From Malikia granosa (GTDB lineage Bacteria; Pseudomonadota; Gammaproteobacteria; Burkholderiales; Burkholderiaceae_C), in contig NZ_PVLQ01000035.1 in the NCBI RefSeq assembly GCF_002980595.1, positions 30,109 through 94,108 on the forward strand: a stretch of 64,000 bases of DNA, in the 5' to 3' direction. This document shows positions 46,594 to 59,339 of this stretch, piece after piece. Positions within the stretch are counted from its first letter, which is position 1, and each line of letters opens with the position of its first letter. A program made the position numbers and the translations under genes. A model generated the notes under the pieces. The model made no database searches. It had not been told where the DNA came from and saw nothing but the letters and a program-made list of their open reading frames with translations.

Positions 46594-47790
46594 ATGTCTC
46601 TGTTTTCCGCCGTCGAAATGGCCCCCCGCGACCCGATCCTGGGTCTGAACGAGCAGTACAACGCCGACACCAACCCCAACAAGGTCAACCTGGGCGTGGG
46701 CGTCTACTTCGACGACAACGGCAAGCTGCCGCTGCTGCAGTGCGTGCAGGCTGCCGAGCAGGCGATGATGGAAAAGCCCGCTGCGCGCGGCTACCTGCCG
46801 ATCGACGGCATCGCCGCCTATGACGCCGCCGTCAAGGGCTTGGTGTTCGGCGCCGACAGCGAGCCGGTCAAGAGCGGCCGCGTCGCCACCGTGCAGGCCA
46901 TCGGCGGCACCGGCGGCCTGAAGATCGGCGCCGACTTCCTCAAGAAGGTCAGCCCGAACGCCAAGGTGCTGATCTCCGACCCGTCCTGGGAAAACCACCG
47001 CGCGCTGTTCAGCAACGCCGGCTTCGAGGTCGGCACCTACGCCTACTACGACCCGACCCAGCGCGGCGTCAACTTCGAGGGCATGCTGGCCAGCCTGAAC
47101 GCGGCCGAGCCGGGCACCATCATCGTGCTGCACGCCTGCTGCCACAACCCGACCGGCTACGACATCAGCCCCGAGCAATGGGACCAGGTGATCGCCGTCA
47201 TCCAGGCCAAGGGCCTGACCCCCTTCCTCGACATGGCCTACCAGGGCTTCGGCTACGGCATCAAGGAAGACGGCGCGGTGATCGACAAGTTCGTCGCCGC
47301 CGGCCTGAACTTCTTCGTCTCGACCAGCTTCTCGAAGAGCTTCAGCCTGTACGGCGAGCGCGTCGGCGGCCTGTCGGTGCTGTGCCAGGACAAGGCCGAG
47401 GCCGACCGCGTGCTGTCCCAGCTCAAGATCGTGATCCGCACCAACTACTCCAACCCGCCGACCCATGGCGGCGCAGTCGTCGCCGCGGTGCTGAGCAACC
47501 CCGAGCTGCGCGCACTGTGGGAAAAGGAACTCGGCGAGATGCGCGTGCGCATCAAGGCCATGCGCCAGAAGCTGGTCGACGGCCTGAAGGCCGCCGGCGT
47601 GCAGCAGGACATGAGCTTCATCACGACCCAGATCGGCATGTTCAGCTACTCGGGCCTGTCCAAGGACCAGATGGTGCGCCTGCGCAACGAGTTCGGCGTC
47701 TACGGCACCGACACCGGCCGCATGTGCGTCGCCGCGCTCAACAGCAAGAATATCGACTATGTCTGCCAGGCAATTGCCAAGGTGATGTAA
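46594..47790 (+). CDS. Aromatic amino acid / aspartate aminotransferase
   Basis: A 398-residue class I PLP aminotransferase of the AspC/TyrB group. The PLP lysine is in VSTSFSKSFSLYGERVGGL. HACCHNPTGYD and the start MSLFSAVEMAPRDPILGLNEQYNAD are typical. It interconverts aspartate or aromatic amino acids with their 2-oxo acids using 2-oxoglutarate. AspC and TyrB cannot be separated confidently by eye. It is a single-gene unit with its own terminator at 47819. Confidence 0.93.
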   Translation: MSLFSAVEMAPRDPILGLNEQYNADTNPNKVNLGVGVYFDDNGKLPLLQCVQAAEQAMMEKPAARGYLPIDGIAAYDAAVKGLVFGADSEPVKSGRVATVQAIGGTGGLKIGADFLKKVSPNAKVLISDPSWENHRALFSNAGFEVGTYAYYDPTQRGVNFEGMLASLNAAEPGTIIVLHACCHNPTGYDISPEQWDQVIAVIQAKGLTPFLDMAYQGFGYGIKEDGAVIDKFVAAGLNFFVSTSFSKSFSLYGERVGGLSVLCQDKAEADRVLSQLKIVIRTNYSNPPTHGGAVVAAVLSNPELRALWEKELGEMRVRIKAMRQKLVDGLKAAGVQQDMSFITTQIGMFSYSGLSKDQMVRLRNEFGVYGTDTGRMCVAALNSKNIDYVCQAIAKVM

Positions 47791-47818
47791 GTTTGCCGTA
47801 ATAAATGCTGCAAGCGAT

Positions 47819-47845
47819 AAAAACGCCGCATCCGCGGCGTTTTTT
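47819..47845 (+). terminator. Intrinsic terminator of the aminotransferase gene
   Basis: AACGCCGC (47822-47829) and GCGGCGTT (47834-47841) form a perfect stem with loop ATCC, followed by T residues to 47845. Confidence 0.92.
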
Positions 47846-47891
47846 GTTATTCTTCTAAACAACGCATATTGATGGTTATTGCACAAACCAG

Positions 47892-47940
47892 TTGCTGCAA
47901 CGCAGCATAGACTGCGATAATGCTGCAGTGCAACAATTCC
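47892..47940 (+). promoter_or_regulatory. phaZ promoter region with TGCTGCA repeats
   Basis: A weak -35 TTGCTG (47892-47897) and -10 GATAAT (47916-47921) are 18 bases apart. The palindrome TGCTGC-AAC-GCAGCA (47893-47907) overlaps the -35. A second TGCTGCA begins at 47921, overlapping the last base of the -10. GCAACAATTCC (47930-47940) resembles the GCA-rich PhaR sites described in Ralstonia eutropha. PhaR control is inferred. Confidence 0.45.
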
Positions 47941-47953
47941 TTGGAGTCCCGCC

Positions 47954-49495
47954 ATGCTTTACCAGATCTACGAAACCCAGCGCTCACTGATCGAGCCTTT
48001 CTCTGACCTGGCCAAGGTGACGGCCAAGATGTTCACCAACCCGATGCTGCCGGTCGGCATGACGCCGCTGTCGCAGCGCATGGCCGCGGGCTTCGACCTG
48101 GTGCACCGCCTGGGCAAGGACTACGAGAAGCCCGAGTTCGGCATCCGGACCGTCGACATCGACGGAGTCCAGATCGCGATCCAGGAACGCGTCGAGATGG
48201 CCAAGCCCTTCTGCGACCTGCTGCGCTTCAAGCGCTTCAGCGACGATCCCGAGACGCTGAGTCGCCTCAAGGGCCAGCCGGTGGTGCTGCTCGTCGCGCC
48301 GCTGTCGGGCCACTACGCGACGCTGCTGCGCGAAACCGTGCGCACCATGCTGAAAGACCACAAGGTCTACATCACCGAGTGGAAGAACGCGCGCCTGGTG
48401 CCGCTGTCCGAGGGCGAGTTCCACCTCGACGATTACGTCAACTACCTGCAGGACTTCATCCGCCACCTGCAAGGCCGCTACGACAACTGCCATGTCATCA
48501 GCGTCTGCCAGCCGACCGTGCCGACGCTGGCGGCCGTCTCGCTGATGGCCAGCCGTGGCGAAAAGACCCCGCTGTCGATGACCATGATGGGCGGCCCGAT
48601 CGATGCGCGCAAGTCGCCGACCGAGGTCAACAACCTCGCGGTGCACCGCCCCTTCGAGTGGTTCGAGAACAACGTGATCTACCGGGTGCCGAACAACTTC
48701 CCGGGCGCCGGCCGCCGCGTCTACCCGGGCTTCCTGCAGCACACCGGCTTCATCGCGATGAACCCGGACCGCCACGCCAACAGCCATTACGACTACTTCA
48801 ACCACCTGATCAAGGGTGACAACGACAGCGCCGAGGCACATCGCCAGTTCTACGACGAGTACAACGCCGTGCTCGACATGGACGCGGATTACTACCTCGA
48901 GACCATCAAGACCGTGTTCCAGGACTTCAAGCTGGTCAACGGTACCTGGGAGGTGCGCAACCCGCAGGGCAAGGTCGAGCTGGTCAGGCCGCAGGACATC
49001 CGCAACACCGGCTTGCTGACCGTCGAAGGCGAGCTCGACGACATCTCGGGCAGCGGCCAGACCCGCGCCGCGCATGAGCTGTGCACTGGCATCGTCAGCG
49101 ACGAGCAGCGTCACTTCGAGGTCAAGGGTGCCGGCCATTACGGCATCTTCAGCGGCAGCCGCTGGCGCAACCAGGTCTATCCGGTGGTCAAGCAGTTCAT
49201 CCTCGAGCACCAGGCGGGCATGCCGCAGGCGGCGGCGAGCGCGCCGAGCGTGGCGGCTCCCGCCGAGCCGGCAGTTGCTGCCGTCGAACCGGCCGCCCCC
49301 GTCGCAGTCGAAACCCTGCAGCCGATCGAGCCCGCGGCCGAACTGCTGGCTGGATCGACCGCACCCGAGGCAGCCGCCGAAGTCGATACTGGCGCCGAAG
49401 CGGTGGCAAGCGCTCCGGTCGAATCCGCACCAGCGCCGGCCGCGCAGCCGCGCTCCAGCTACCGCCGCAACCCGGCCGCCGGCAGGAAGAGGTAA
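47954..49495 (+). CDS. phaZ: Intracellular polyhydroxyalkanoate depolymerase
   Basis: A 513-residue protein. The first 420 residues match the intracellular PHB depolymerase family (PhaZ1-type of R. eutropha, about 419 residues). The catalytic cysteine is C185 in the lipase-box-like SVCQPTVP, with the oxyanion region [17 protein letters not shown] and the late [10 protein letters not shown] histidine. It mobilises stored PHB granules. The last 90 residues are an Ala/Pro/Val/Glu-rich extension ending in a basic [10 protein letters not shown], which is unusual. The ATG at 47954 follows TTGGAG. Confidence 0.93.
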   Translation: MLYQIYETQRSLIEPFSDLAKVTAKMFTNPMLPVGMTPLSQRMAAGFDLVHRLGKDYEKPEFGIRTVDIDGVQIAIQERVEMAKPFCDLLRFKRFSDDPETLSRLKGQPVVLLVAPLSGHYATLLRETVRTMLKDHKVYITEWKNARLVPLSEGEFHLDDYVNYLQDFIRHLQGRYDNCHVISVCQPTVPTLAAVSLMASRGEKTPLSMTMMGGPIDARKSPTEVNNLAVHRPFEWFENNVIYRVPNNFPGAGRRVYPGFLQHTGFIAMNPDRHANSHYDYFNHLIKGDNDSAEAHRQFYDEYNAVLDMDADYYLETIKTVFQDFKLVNGTWEVRNPQGKVELVRPQDIRNTGLLTVEGELDDISGSGQTRAAHELCTGIVSDEQRHFEVKGAGHYGIFSGSRWRNQVYPVVKQFILEHQAGMPQAAASAPSVAAPAEPAVAAVEPAAPVAVETLQPIEPAAELLAGSTAPEAAAEVDTGAEAVASAPVESAPAPAAQPRSSYRRNPAAGRKR

Positions 49496-49517
49496 TCCAG
49501 GCTTGAAGATTGAAGTC

Positions 49518-50189
49518 ATGGTTGCGAACGCCGAGAGTGATCTCGTCGCTCGCCTCGACGCGGCGCTGCCGCAGACCCAGTGCACGCGCTGTGGCTATCC
49601 CGACTGCCTGTCCTATGCGCGGGCGATCGCCCAGGGCCAGGCCGGCATCAACCAATGCCCGCCCGGTGGCGCCGAAGGCGTGCGTCGGCTGGCCGCGATC
49701 GCGGACCAGCCGGCCAAGCCGCTCGATCCGGCCCATGGGCAGGAATCGGTGCGTACCCTGGCGATCATCGACGAGGACTGGTGCATAGGCTGCACGCTGT
49801 GCATCAAGGCCTGTCCGACCGATGCGATCGTCGGCGGCAACAAGCGCATGCACACCGTGATCGAGCCCTATTGCACCGGCTGCGAGCTGTGCATCCCGGT
49901 CTGCCCGGTCGACTGCATCGCGCTGGTCAATGCCAGCGGCGAGCAGACCGGCTGGTCGGCCTGGTCGCCCGAACAGGCCGAGCAGGCGCGCTCACGCTAC
50001 CAATGGCATCAGCAGCGCCAGCAGCGCGACCTGGCCGAGCACCAGCAGCGCCAGCTGCTCAAGGCCCAGGACAAGCTCGAGCATCTGGCCGAGCACTCCA
50101 AGCTGACCGATCCGGCGGCGCTCGATCGCAAGCGCTCGGTGATCGAGGCAGCGCTGGCCAGGGCCAAGGCGCGCCAGTCCGGCCGCTGA
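49518..50189 (+). CDS. RnfB-type ferredoxin (RsxB-like)
   Basis: A 223-residue iron-sulfur protein. An N-terminal Fes-type 4Fe-4S motif (Cys22, Cys25, Cys30 in [12 protein letters not shown], and Cys in NQCPPGG) is followed by two ferredoxin clusters ([12 protein letters not shown] and [12 protein letters not shown]). A Gln/Arg-rich helical tail comes last. It has the RnfB/RsxB layout but lacks the N-terminal membrane anchor, and no other rnf genes are present. It is probably a soluble electron carrier. The ATG at 49518 is used; a TTG at 49503 is in frame. It starts 22 bases after phaZ. Confidence 0.88.
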   Translation: MVANAESDLVARLDAALPQTQCTRCGYPDCLSYARAIAQGQAGINQCPPGGAEGVRRLAAIADQPAKPLDPAHGQESVRTLAIIDEDWCIGCTLCIKACPTDAIVGGNKRMHTVIEPYCTGCELCIPVCPVDCIALVNASGEQTGWSAWSPEQAEQARSRYQWHQQRQQRDLAEHQQRQLLKAQDKLEHLAEHSKLTDPAALDRKRSVIEAALARAKARQSGR

Positions 50190-50225
50190 GACCGGCAGCA
50201 AGCAAGGCTGCCGATCCCGGCTCGC

Positions 50226-51248
50226 TCAGGCAGCAGGCGGCATGGCCGGGCGGGCGCCCTGCGCGCGCAGCCCGAGCCGCTCGAACAGCGCGCGGTCGCG
50301 CTCGGCCTGCGGATTGGCGGTCGTGAGCAACTGGTCGCCGTAGAAGATCGAGTTGGCACCCGCGGCCAGGCACAGCGCCTGCAGCGCATCGTCCATCTGC
50401 TCGCGGCCGGCCGACAGCCGCACCATGGTGGTCGGCATCGTGATGCGAGCGACCGCGATCGTGCGCACGAACTCGAACGGATCGATAGGCTCGGCGCCCT
50501 CGAGCGGCGTACCGGGCACCGCGACCAGGTTGTTGATCGGCACCGACTCCGGGTAAGGGTCGAGGTTGGCCAGCTGCGCGATCAGGCCGGCGCGCTGCGC
50601 GCGCGTCTCGCCCAGACCGACGATGCCGCCACAGCAGACATTGATGCCGGCTTCGCGCACATGGGACAGCGTGTCGAGCCGGTCCTGGTAGGTCCGGGTG
50701 CTGATGATCTGGCCGTAGAAGTCCGGCGCGCTGTCGAGGTTGTGGTTGTAGTAGTCCAGTCCCGCGTCCTTGAGCTGACGCGCCTGGCCCGGGTCGAGCA
50801 TGCCCAGCGTCATGCAGGTCTCCAGGCCCAGCGCGCGCACGCCCTGCACCATGTCGGTGACTTTTTCCATGTCGCGCTCCTTGGGGCTGCGCCAGGCCGC
50901 GCCCATGCAGAAGCGGGTCGCACCCTGCGCCTTGGCGGCGCGCGCGGCGGCCAGCACCTGCTCGAGCTGCATCAGCTTGTCGGCCTCGACCTCGGTGTCA
51001 TGGTGCGCGGACTGCGGGCAGTAGCCGCAATCCTCCGAGCAGCCACCGGTCTTGATCGACAGCAAGGTCGAGAGCTGGACCTCGCTCGGATCGAAATGCT
51101 CGCGGTGCACCTGCTGGGCACGGAACAGCAGCTCCATGAAGGGCAGCTCGAACAGCGCCTCGACGGCGCCGACCGACCAGCGGTTCGCAGGGACACCGGC
51201 CTCGGGGCGGCGGATGGCGGATACAGGAATGGAAGCAACCGTGTTCAT
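50226..51248 (-). CDS. bioB: Biotin synthase
   Basis: A 340-residue radical SAM enzyme that inserts sulfur into dethiobiotin. The SAM cluster motif is [22 protein letters not shown] and [13 protein letters not shown] are conserved. The [2Fe-2S] cluster ligands of the family are present in the barrel. The ATG at 51248 (MNTVASIP) is preceded by GAGAG. A strong hairpin with seven T residues lies directly upstream in its leader. It is the last gene of a cluster that includes the biotin-dependent PccA. Confidence 0.95.
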   Translation of the reverse strand: MNTVASIPVSAIRRPEAGVPANRWSVGAVEALFELPFMELLFRAQQVHREHFDPSEVQLSTLLSIKTGGCSEDCGYCPQSAHHDTEVEADKLMQLEQVLAAARAAKAQGATRFCMGAAWRSPKERDMEKVTDMVQGVRALGLETCMTLGMLDPGQARQLKDAGLDYYNHNLDSAPDFYGQIISTRTYQDRLDTLSHVREAGINVCCGGIVGLGETRAQRAGLIAQLANLDPYPESVPINNLVAVPGTPLEGAEPIDPFEFVRTIAVARITMPTTMVRLSAGREQMDDALQALCLAAGANSIFYGDQLLTTANPQAERDRALFERLGLRAQGARPAMPPAA

Positions 51249-51257
51249 GTCTCTCGG

Positions 51258-51303
51258 AAAAAAAGCAGGGCGCGGCAGATACCAGCGGAATCTGCCGCGC
51301 CCT
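51258..51303 (-). terminator. Terminator-like hairpin in the bioB leader
   Basis: A perfect 14-base stem, AGGGCGCGGCAGAT (51267-51280) with ATCTGCCGCGCCCT (51290-51303), is followed on the minus strand by seven T residues (51264 to 51258). Only 9 bases separate the T run from the bioB ATG. A promoter cannot fit between, so bioB must be read through this structure. Confidence 0.85.
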
Positions 51304-51344
51304 GATGCTGAAACCACGGGGATGCGCAAGCAGCCCCGACTGGA

Positions 51345-51806
51345 TTATCCCAGCGCCGCGATCACCTCGGGCGGCGCCTGCACCAACTCGATCAGCACGC
51401 CCTCGCCCGCGATCGGAAACTCGTCGTTCGACTTCGGGTGCAGGAAGGTGATGTCGTAGCCGGCCGCACCCTTGCGGATGCCGCCCGGCGCGAAGCGCAC
51501 GCCATTCGCGCTCAGCCACTCGACCGCCTTGGGCAGGTCGTCGATCCACAGGCCGACGTGATTCAGCGGCGTGGCATGCACGGCCGGCTTCTTCTCGGGG
51601 TCGAGCGGCTGCATCAGGTCAACCTCGACCTTGAAGGCACCCTTGCCCATGGCGCAGATGTCCTCGTCGACGTTCTCGCGCTCGGACCTGAAGTTGCCCG
51701 TGACCTCGAGGCCGAGCATGTCGACCCAGAGCTTCTGCAAGCGGTTCTTGTCCGGGCCGCCGATGGCGATCTGCTGGATGCCCAGCACCTTGAAAGGACG
51801 GCTCAT
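51345..51806 (-). CDS. VOC family protein, probable methylmalonyl-CoA epimerase
   Basis: A 153-residue vicinal-oxygen-chelate protein with two beta-alpha-beta-beta-beta modules. It shows [26 protein letters not shown], the metal-site stretch [18 protein letters not shown] and [13 protein letters not shown] at the end. The position directly after pccA, with a 4-base ATGA overlap, supports (2R)/(2S)-methylmalonyl-CoA epimerase activity, linking the carboxylase to the mutase. A glyoxalase-like lactoylglutathione activity is the alternative. Confidence 0.8.
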   Translation of the reverse strand: MSRPFKVLGIQQIAIGGPDKNRLQKLWVDMLGLEVTGNFRSERENVDEDICAMGKGAFKVEVDLMQPLDPEKKPAVHATPLNHVGLWIDDLPKAVEWLSANGVRFAPGGIRKGAAGYDITFLHPKSNDEFPIAGEGVLIELVQAPPEVIAALG

Positions 51807-53854
51807 TTCTCGAACTCCACGATCGGCTGGTCGACCACCAGCGACTCGCCCTTGGCGGCGAGCACCTTGGCGACGACGCCATCGGCGGCGGCGAACAGCA
51901 CGTTTTCCATCTTCATCGCCTCGATCACCGCGACGCGCTCGCCAGCCTGGACCTTCTGGCCCGGCTTGACAGCGACCTCGACCAGCAGGCCCGGCATCGG
52001 CGACAGCACGAACTGGCTCATGTCGGGCGCGGCCTTGTGCGGCATCTGGCCATAGAGCTCGGCCATGCGCGGCGAGACCACCATGCACTCGAGCTTGGTG
52101 CCGTTGTGCTGCACCACCAGCGCCAGCGGGTTCTTGGCCGAACCGCGCTCGATCTGGGCCGTGAAGGGCTGGCCATTGACCAGGCCGGTGATCACGATCT
52201 CGCTCAGGCGCGAGGGCGAGCTGATCTGGTAGCGCTTGCCGTTGACCTGCACGCTGGCCGAGCCGGTCTCGCCGGTGAACTCGTCGACATGGACCGCGGT
52301 GTGCTTGTGATGGCCCTCGATGTCGAGGCTGATGACGGTGTAGTCCTTGCCGACCTGCACGCCGTAGCCCGGCAGCTGGCCCGACAGGCCCGTGGCGCGT
52401 TCGCGCGACTTGCGGCGCACGAAGGCGGCCAGCGCGACCAGGAAGTCCTCGTCGTCATGCGGCACGTCCTCGGCGCGGAAGCCGCCCGCGTAATGCTGGG
52501 CGATGAAGCCGGTGTTGAAGTTGCCCGAGACGAACTCCGGGTGCGCCAGCAGCGCGGCCTGGAACGGGATGTTGGAGTTGATGCCGCGGATCACGAAGCC
52601 ATTGAGCGCCTCGCGCATCTTGGCGATCGCCTCATTGCGATCCTTGCCGTGCACGATCAGCTTGGCGATCATCGAGTCGTAGAACATCGGGATCTCGCCG
52701 CCCTCGAACACGCCGGTATCGACGCGCACGCCCTGCAGCTGGCTGGTATCGGCCTGCCACATGGTCTGCTCCGGCGGCGTGAAGCGCACCAGGCGGCCGG
52801 TAGAGGGCAGGAAGTTGCGGAACGGGTCCTCGGCGTTGATGCGGCACTCGATCGCCCAGCCGTCGCGCTTGACGTCGGCCTGGCCGAAGCTGAGCTTCTC
52901 GCCGGCGGCGACACGGATCATCTGCTCGACCAGGTCCAGGCCGGTGATGGCCTCGGTCACCGGGTGCTCCACCTGCAAGCGGGTGTTCATCTCGAGGAAG
53001 TAGAAGTCCTGGTCCTTGCCGACCACGAACTCGACCGTGCCGGCCGACTGGTACTGCACTGCCTTGGCCAGGGCCACGGCCTGCTCGCCCATCGCCTTGC
53101 GGGTCGCGTCGGAGATGAAGGGGCTGGGCGCCTCCTCGATCACCTTCTGGTGGCGGCGCTGGATCGAGCACTCGCGCTCGTTCAGATACACCACGTTGCC
53201 GTGGCTGTCGCCCAGGATCTGGATCTCGATGTGGCGCGGCTGCTCGACGAACTTCTCGATGAAGATGCGGTCGTCGCCGAAGCTGTTGCGCGCCTCGTTC
53301 TGGCAGGCGGTGAAGCCCTCGAGCGCCTCCTTGTCGTTGAACGCGACGCGCAGGCCCTTGCCGCCACCGCCGGCCGACGCCTTGATCATGACCGGATAGC
53401 CGATGCCCTTGGCGATCTCGACCGCTGCCTCGGCATTGGCGATCGGGTCGTTGTAGCCCGGGATCGTGTTGACCTTGGCCTCGTTGGCCAGCTTCTTGGA
53501 GGCGATCTTGTCGCCCATGGCAGCGATCGAGTGCGCCTTCGGGCCGATGAAGGCGATGCCCTCGTCCTGGCAGCGCTGCGCGAAGGCCTCGTTCTCGGAC
53601 AGGAAGCCGTAGCCCGGGTGGATGGCCTCAGCGCCGGTGGCCTTGGCGGCGGCGATGATCTTGTCGGCGACCAGGTAGGACTCGCGGCTCGGCGCCGGGC
53701 CCAGCAGTACGGCCTCGTCGGCCAGGCGCACATGGCGCGCCTCGCGATCGGCCTCGGAATAGACCGCGACGGTCTGGATGCCCATCTTGCGGGCGGTGGC
53801 GATGACGCGGCAGGCGATTTCGCCGCGGTTGGCGATCAGGATCTTCTTGAACAT
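51803..53854 (-). CDS. pccA: Propionyl-CoA carboxylase, biotin-containing alpha subunit
   Basis: A 683-residue protein. The biotin carboxylase domain ([50 protein letters not shown]) covers about residues 1-450. A BT linker domain (about 480-610) and a C-terminal biotinyl domain with AMKMEN follow. With PccB it makes methylmalonyl-CoA from propionyl-CoA, bicarbonate and ATP. The BT domain and the neighbours favour PCC over acetyl-CoA carboxylase. Confidence 0.94.
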   Translation of the reverse strand: MFKKILIANRGEIACRVIATARKMGIQTVAVYSEADREARHVRLADEAVLLGPAPSRESYLVADKIIAAAKATGAEAIHPGYGFLSENEAFAQRCQDEGIAFIGPKAHSIAAMGDKIASKKLANEAKVNTIPGYNDPIANAEAAVEIAKGIGYPVMIKASAGGGGKGLRVAFNDKEALEGFTACQNEARNSFGDDRIFIEKFVEQPRHIEIQILGDSHGNVVYLNERECSIQRRHQKVIEEAPSPFISDATRKAMGEQAVALAKAVQYQSAGTVEFVVGKDQDFYFLEMNTRLQVEHPVTEAITGLDLVEQMIRVAAGEKLSFGQADVKRDGWAIECRINAEDPFRNFLPSTGRLVRFTPPEQTMWQADTSQLQGVRVDTGVFEGGEIPMFYDSMIAKLIVHGKDRNEAIAKMREALNGFVIRGINSNIPFQAALLAHPEFVSGNFNTGFIAQHYAGGFRAEDVPHDDEDFLVALAAFVRRKSRERATGLSGQLPGYGVQVGKDYTVISLDIEGHHKHTAVHVDEFTGETGSASVQVNGKRYQISSPSRLSEIVITGLVNGQPFTAQIERGSAKNPLALVVQHNGTKLECMVVSPRMAELYGQMPHKAAPDMSQFVLSPMPGLLVEVAVKPGQKVQAGERVAVIEAMKMENVLFAAADGVVAKVLAAKGESLVVDQPIVEFEK

Positions 53855-53876
53855 GTTTTTGTCTCTCCTCAGGCGC

Positions 53877-55409
53877 TTAGAGCGGGATGTTGCCGTGCTT
53901 GCGCCACGGGTTTTCGATCTTCTTGTCCTTGAGCATGACCAGGCTGCGGCAGATGCGCTTGCGGGTCTCGTGCGGCAGGATCACGTCGTCGATGTAGCCG
54001 CGCTCGGCCGCGACGAAGGGGTTGGCGAAGCGGCGCTTGTACTCGGCCTCGCGCTCGGCCAGCTTGGCCGGGTCCTTCTTCTCCTCGCGGAAGATGATCT
54101 CGACCGCGCCCTTGGCGCCCATCACGGCGATCTCGGCGTTCGGCCAGGCCAGGTTGACGTCGCCTCTGAGGTGCTTGGACGCCATCACGTCGTAGGCGCC
54201 GCCGTAGGCCTTGCGCGTGATCACGGTGATCTTCGGCACCGTGCACTCGGCATAGGCGTAGAGCAGCTTGGCGCCATGCTTGATGATGCCGCCGTATTCC
54301 TGGCTGGTGCCGGGCATGAAGCCGGGCACGTCGACGAAGGTCACGACCGGAATGCTGAAGGCATCACAGAAGCGCACGAAGCGCGCGGCCTTGATCGAGC
54401 TCTTGATGTCGAGGCAGCCGGCCAGCACCAGCGGCTGGTTGGCCACGATGCCCACCGTCTGGCCGTCCATGCGCGCGAAGCCGACGATGATGTTGGCCGC
54501 GTAATGGGGCTGGATCTCGAAGAAGTCGCCATCGTCGACCGTCTTGAGGATCAGCTCCTTCATGTCGTAGGCCTTGTTCGGATTGTCCGGCACCAGGGTG
54601 TCCAGGCTCAATTCCTTGCGGTCGATGGGGTCGCCGCTCGGGCGCACCGGGGCCTTCTCGCGGTTGTTCAGCGGCAGGTAGTTGTAGAGGCGACGCAGCA
54701 TCAGCAGCGCCTCGACGTCGTTCTCGAACGCCAGGTCGGCGACGCCGGACTTGGTCGAGTGCGTCACGGCGCCACCGAGCTCCTCGGCGGTCACTTCCTC
54801 GTGCGTGACGGTCTTGACCACTTCGGGGCCGGTCACGAACATGTAGGAGCTGTCCTTGACCATGAAGATGAAGTCGGTCATCGCGGGCGAATAGACCGCG
54901 CCGCCGGCCGACGGGCCCATGATCATCGAGATCTGCGGGATCACGCCCGAGGCCATCGCGTTGCGCTGGAACACCTCGGCATAGCCGCCGAGCGAAGCCA
55001 CGCCCTCCTGGATGCGGGCGCCGCCCGAGTCGTTCAGGCCGATCACCGGCGCGCCGACCTTCATCGCCTGGTCCATGACCTTGCAGATCTTCTCGGCATG
55101 GGCCTCGGACAGCGCGCCGCCGAAGACCGTGAAGTCCTGGCTGAAGACGAACACCAGGCGGCCGTTGATCATGCCGTAGCCGGTCACGACGCCGTCACCC
55201 GGGATCTTGCTGGCCTCCATGCCGAAGTCCGAGCAGCGGTGCTCGACGAACATGTCCCATTCCTCGAAGGTGCCCTCGTCGAGCAGGACTTCAAGGCGCT
55301 CGCGCGCCGTCAGCTTGCCCTTGGCGTGCTGCGCATCGATGCGCTTCTGTCCGCCGCCGAGGCGGGCGGCCTCGCGCTTCTGCTCCAGTTGTTGCAGGAT
55401 TTCTTGCAT
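53877..55409 (-). CDS. pccB: Propionyl-CoA carboxylase beta subunit
   Basis: A 510-residue carboxyltransferase with crotonase-like N and C halves. The oxyanion-hole glycines lie in [23 protein letters not shown] and [41 protein letters not shown] is characteristic of PccB. It transfers CO2 from biotin on PccA to propionyl-CoA. The ATG at 55409 fits the family N-terminus. A GAGGAGA ribosome-binding site serves the following pccA. Confidence 0.95.
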   Translation of the reverse strand: MQEILQQLEQKREAARLGGGQKRIDAQHAKGKLTARERLEVLLDEGTFEEWDMFVEHRCSDFGMEASKIPGDGVVTGYGMINGRLVFVFSQDFTVFGGALSEAHAEKICKVMDQAMKVGAPVIGLNDSGGARIQEGVASLGGYAEVFQRNAMASGVIPQISMIMGPSAGGAVYSPAMTDFIFMVKDSSYMFVTGPEVVKTVTHEEVTAEELGGAVTHSTKSGVADLAFENDVEALLMLRRLYNYLPLNNREKAPVRPSGDPIDRKELSLDTLVPDNPNKAYDMKELILKTVDDGDFFEIQPHYAANIIVGFARMDGQTVGIVANQPLVLAGCLDIKSSIKAARFVRFCDAFSIPVVTFVDVPGFMPGTSQEYGGIIKHGAKLLYAYAECTVPKITVITRKAYGGAYDVMASKHLRGDVNLAWPNAEIAVMGAKGAVEIIFREEKKDPAKLAEREAEYKRRFANPFVAAERGYIDDVILPHETRKRICRSLVMLKDKKIENPWRKHGNIPL

Positions 55410-55432
55410 GGTGATGATCTCCGGGGGGTGAA

Positions 55433-56425
55433 TCAGTGGAACAGTTCCAGCAGCTGGCGCGCTGCCGTCGAGGCAGGCAGCCGGCCCTGCAGGACCTGGT
55501 CGGTGGTGTTTTCGAGTTGCGCCTTGACGGCGGGATGGTCGCGGAAGCGCTGGCGCAGTCCGGCCTCGATGCGCTCCCACATCCAGGACTTGGCCTGGCG
55601 CTGGCGCTTGGCGGCGAAGCGGCCGTTGTCGGTCTGCAGCTGCCAAAAGCGGCTGACCTGCTGCCAGAAGCCAGCCACGCCCTGGCCTTGCAGGGCGCTG
55701 AGCTGGACCACGGTCGGCTGCCACAGGCTTTCGTCGTGGTGCGCGTGCTCGGGATTGCCATGCTGGCCGAACAGGCGCAGCGAGGACTGGATCTGGGACT
55801 GCGCGCGGGTCGCGGCGAACGGGTCGAGGTCGGCCTTGTTGATCACGACCAGGTCGGCCAGCTCCATCACGCCCTTCTTGATCGCCTGCAGCTCGTCGCC
55901 CGCATTGGGCAGCTGCAGCAGGCAGAACATGTCGGTCATGCCGTGCACCGCGGTCTCGGACTGGCCGACGCCGACCGTCTCGACGATCACGATGTCGTAG
56001 CCAGCGGCCTCGCAGACCAGCATCGCCTCCCGCGTCTTCTCAGCCACGCCGCCCAGCGTGCCGCTGCTCGGGCTGGGCCGGATATAGGCGCGCTCATGGA
56101 CCGAGAGCCGCTCCATGCGGGTCTTGTCGCCCAGGATGGAGCCGCCCGAGACGGTCGAGGACGGATCGATCGCCAGCACCGCGACGCGATGCCCCTGCTC
56201 GATCAAGTACAGGCCGAGCGCCTCGATGAAGGTCGACTTGCCGACGCCCGGCACACCGCTTATCCCTAAGCGCAGCGCGCGCCCGGTGTGCGGTAACAAG
56301 GCGGTCAGCAGCTCGTCGGCCTGCAGCCTATGGTCGGCGCGGGTCGACTCAAGCAGCGTGATGGCCTTGGCCATGGCACGCCGCTGCACGGCCGGATTGC
56401 CCTCGGTGATGCCTTGCAGCAGCAT
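55433..56425 (-). CDS. meaB: Methylmalonyl-CoA mutase-associated GTPase MeaB
   Basis: A 330-residue G3E GTPase. The P-loop is GVPGVGKST, followed by [18 protein letters not shown], the switch region ETVGVGQSE and the specificity motif NKAD. It protects and reactivates B12-dependent methylmalonyl-CoA mutase. It starts 6 bases after the mutase stop. Confidence 0.94.
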   Translation of the reverse strand: MLLQGITEGNPAVQRRAMAKAITLLESTRADHRLQADELLTALLPHTGRALRLGISGVPGVGKSTFIEALGLYLIEQGHRVAVLAIDPSSTVSGGSILGDKTRMERLSVHERAYIRPSPSSGTLGGVAEKTREAMLVCEAAGYDIVIVETVGVGQSETAVHGMTDMFCLLQLPNAGDELQAIKKGVMELADLVVINKADLDPFAATRAQSQIQSSLRLFGQHGNPEHAHHDESLWQPTVVQLSALQGQGVAGFWQQVSRFWQLQTDNGRFAAKRQRQAKSWMWERIEAGLRQRFRDHPAVKAQLENTTDQVLQGRLPASTAARQLLELFH

Positions 56426-56431
56426 GGCGGA

Positions 56432-58579
<2,148 letters not shown>

Positions 58580-58633
58580 AAAAAGGGCACCTTAGTGAGC
58601 AAGACTGCCGACATTCTATGTCATTCATAATTA

Positions 58634-58662
58634 TTGATGCAAAATTTTTGCTCCAGTACAAT
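58634..58662 (+). promoter_or_regulatory. Promoter and operator of the GntR regulator
   Basis: A -35-like TTGATG (58634-58639) and -10 TACAAT (58657-58662) are 17 bases apart. The palindrome GCAAAA-T-TTTTGC (58639-58651) fills the spacer and could be an operator for the regulator itself and for the divergent mutase operon. Confidence 0.55.
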
Positions 58663-58688
58663 CTGCAGCCCAGTAAGGAATGCAGACC

Positions 58689-59339
58689 ATGGCCGCCCTC
58701 TCCCTGTCCCCCCGCGCACTGTATGTAGAAGTGGCCGAGCTGCTGCGCCAGCGCATCTACAACCGCGAGCTGGCACCGGGCAGCTGGATCGACGAGCTGC
58801 GCATCGCCGAGGAGCTCGGCATCAGCCGCACCCCGCTGCGCGAGGCGCTCAAGGTGCTGGCCGCCGAAGGCCTGGTCACGATGAAGGTCAGGCGCGGCGC
58901 CTATGTGACCGAAGTATCCGAACAGGACTTGCGCGAGGTTTACGAGCTGCTGTCGCTGCTCGAGTCCGATGCCGCCGCCGCCCTGTGCCGGCTGGCCGAT
59001 AACGCCGACCTGGCCGAGCTCGAGGCCCTGCATCAGCAGCTCGAGCAATCCGCCCTGCCCGGCACCGGATCGCGGGACCGCTTCTTCGAGCTCAACGAGC
59101 AGTTCCACCGCCGCATGCTCGAGCTGGCGCAGAACCGCTGGCGGGTCCAGATCGTGGCCGACCTGCGCAAGGTCATGAAGCTCAACCGCCAGGGCTCGCT
59201 GTTCAAGGCCGGCCGCATCGAGCAGTCGCTGGGCGAGCACCGTGCCATCCTCGACGCGCTGCTGGCGCGCGACGAGGCCCTGGCCGCGCGGCGGGTGCGC
59301 GAGCATTTCGCCTCGGGGCTGCAGGCAGCGGCGGCCTGA
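58689..59339 (+). CDS. GntR family regulator with FCD domain
   Basis: About 216 residues. The N-terminal winged helix shows LRQRIYNRELAPGSWIDELRIAEELGISRTPLREALKVLAAEGLV. The C-terminal all-helical FCD domain has metal/ligand-site residues in DRFFELNEQFHRRMLEL and HRAILDALLARD. The AAGGA at 58674-58678 favours the ATG at 58689 over the one at 58680. It is divergent from the methylmalonyl-CoA operon and probably controls it in response to an acid or acyl-CoA of this pathway. Phage-derived sequence begins immediately after its stop codon. Confidence 0.9.
   Translation: MAALSLSPRALYVEVAELLRQRIYNRELAPGSWIDELRIAEELGISRTPLREALKVLAAEGLVTMKVRRGAYVTEVSEQDLREVYELLSLLESDAAAALCRLADNADLAELEALHQQLEQSALPGTGSRDRFFELNEQFHRRMLELAQNRWRVQIVADLRKVMKLNRQGSLFKAGRIEQSLGEHRAILDALLARDEALAARRVREHFASGLQAAAA

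Noticed and set aside
58580..58688. Cobalamin riboswitch upstream of the B12-dependent mutase
   Set aside because: The gap to the divergent regulator is only about 100 bases and contains no B12-box-like conserved core.
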